Shown: positions 63,415 to 64,000 of the stretch, piece by piece
How the letters are laid out: the number at the start of each line of letters is the position of its first letter
Numbering within the stretch: the stretch's first letter is position 1
Assembly (NCBI GenBank): GCA_947396885.1
Contig: OX377206.1
Location: 16,243,466 to 16,307,465 of the forward strand
Origin: Heligmosomoides polygyrus polygyrus
Lineage: Eukaryota; Nematoda; Chromadorea; Rhabditida; Heligmosomidae
Direction: 5' to 3'
DNA: 64,000 nucleotides
Translations under genes and position numbers: made by a program
The notes under the pieces: model-generated
Databases searched by the model: none
The model's input: the letters and a program-made list of their open reading frames with translations, nothing else
What the model was told of the DNA's origin: nothing

Positions 63415-64000
63415 TTTCATGAAACATGAGAATTTGCAAATCGATCCTCCCTGATCATATCGGAGATCGCTGCGAAGAAGCTTAGTTTTTGATTGTATAT
63501 TAGTCACATCTTAAACTCTAAGATGAAACAGTTTTCACTCCCTGATGCTCTTCCTCCAGGAGGTAAAATTTTTTTTTGCCGCGAGGAGTCCATCCTTCAG
63601 TGGCGATCGGTGATATCGGAGAACGCAATGGCTTCACGTAACCTACCATATTTCGGAGTTTGTGCGACATCTCTAAAAAATTCACGAGCTTTTAAAACAA
63701 CAAGAAGTGTGAGTTCTACGCTTTAAAAAGCAGGCTGTAAAAATATCGGCCTCCATGTAATTAACGGTGTTGAAAATTTTCTGCAAATCATACAAATCGG
63801 AGCGTCTGTTCAGACAGTAAATCGTTTCAGAAAGACAGGTTCTATGACGTGGGTCAAACTGTGGATTAAAACTTTATTCGGTACAAGTCCACTTTCTGAT
63901 GCTGTTTCCAGCAGAAGAGAGAAAATTAGTTCCGTGGCAAGTCCATCCTCCGGTTGCCATTCGGTCATCGCTTCGAAGAGTGCTTCCAAAAATCTTGTAG
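63415..64000. repeat. Right arm of the large inverted repeat, runs off the window
   Basis: Inverse of 60960-61552, with small indels. The homology is still present at position 64000, so the element continues outside. Confidence 0.9.

Overview
The window looks like the genome of a rhabditine, probably strongylid (hookworm-group), nematode. Its one host gene has small exons, short phase-consistent introns with pyrimidine-rich TTTCAG-type acceptors, and a few very large introns packed with mobile elements. The repeats (RTE-1-like and CR1-like LINEs, mariner/Tc1 relics, tRNA-headed SINEs, many short inverted-repeat elements) fit that setting. No bacterial, organellar or viral features are visible. 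The species cannot be fixed from the sequence alone.

Positions 831-35920 (+) hold one large gene, the ARID4 (retinoblastoma-binding protein 1) orthologue. I could join 30 exons with consistent splice phases into an open frame of about 1435 codons ending at TAG 35918-35920; a short 5' exon carrying the ATG was not found. Domain order matches ARID4A/B: N-terminal Tudor-like region, RBB1NT-type domain, acidic linker, ARID DNA-binding domain, Lys/Glu-rich linker with 11-residue repeats, chromo-barrel domain, low-complexity region and C-terminal coiled coil. Proteins of this family work in the SIN3/HDAC corepressor complex.

The introns are the unusual part. Intron 21 (16167-20518) carries a tandem array of a 281-bp unit. 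Each of its eight full copies has a tRNA-like fold with perfect A and B boxes and a TTTT terminator. The array starts with a 53-bp perfect inverted repeat, is flanked by 13-bp direct repeats, and lies next to a decayed unit in the opposite orientation. Other introns contain two near-identical 730-bp TA-flanked elements, paired GC-rich inverted-repeat elements, a mariner-like fold-back element, a hammerhead-like motif, a CR1 5' fragment ending in a complex palindrome, and SINEs.

From 36 to 64 kb I recognise no host gene. The region is nested mobile DNA: a GC-rich internally deleted mariner, a CR1 reverse-transcriptase relic, a 4.2-kb RTE LINE bounded by an 18-bp duplication and itself split by a GC-rich element with an exact TTA duplication, a nearly intact RTE-1-like LINE on the minus strand, a DNA transposon whose ends are 21-bp iterons in inverted orientation, and, at the right edge, a large inverted repeat holding a G-tract-ended mariner-like element.
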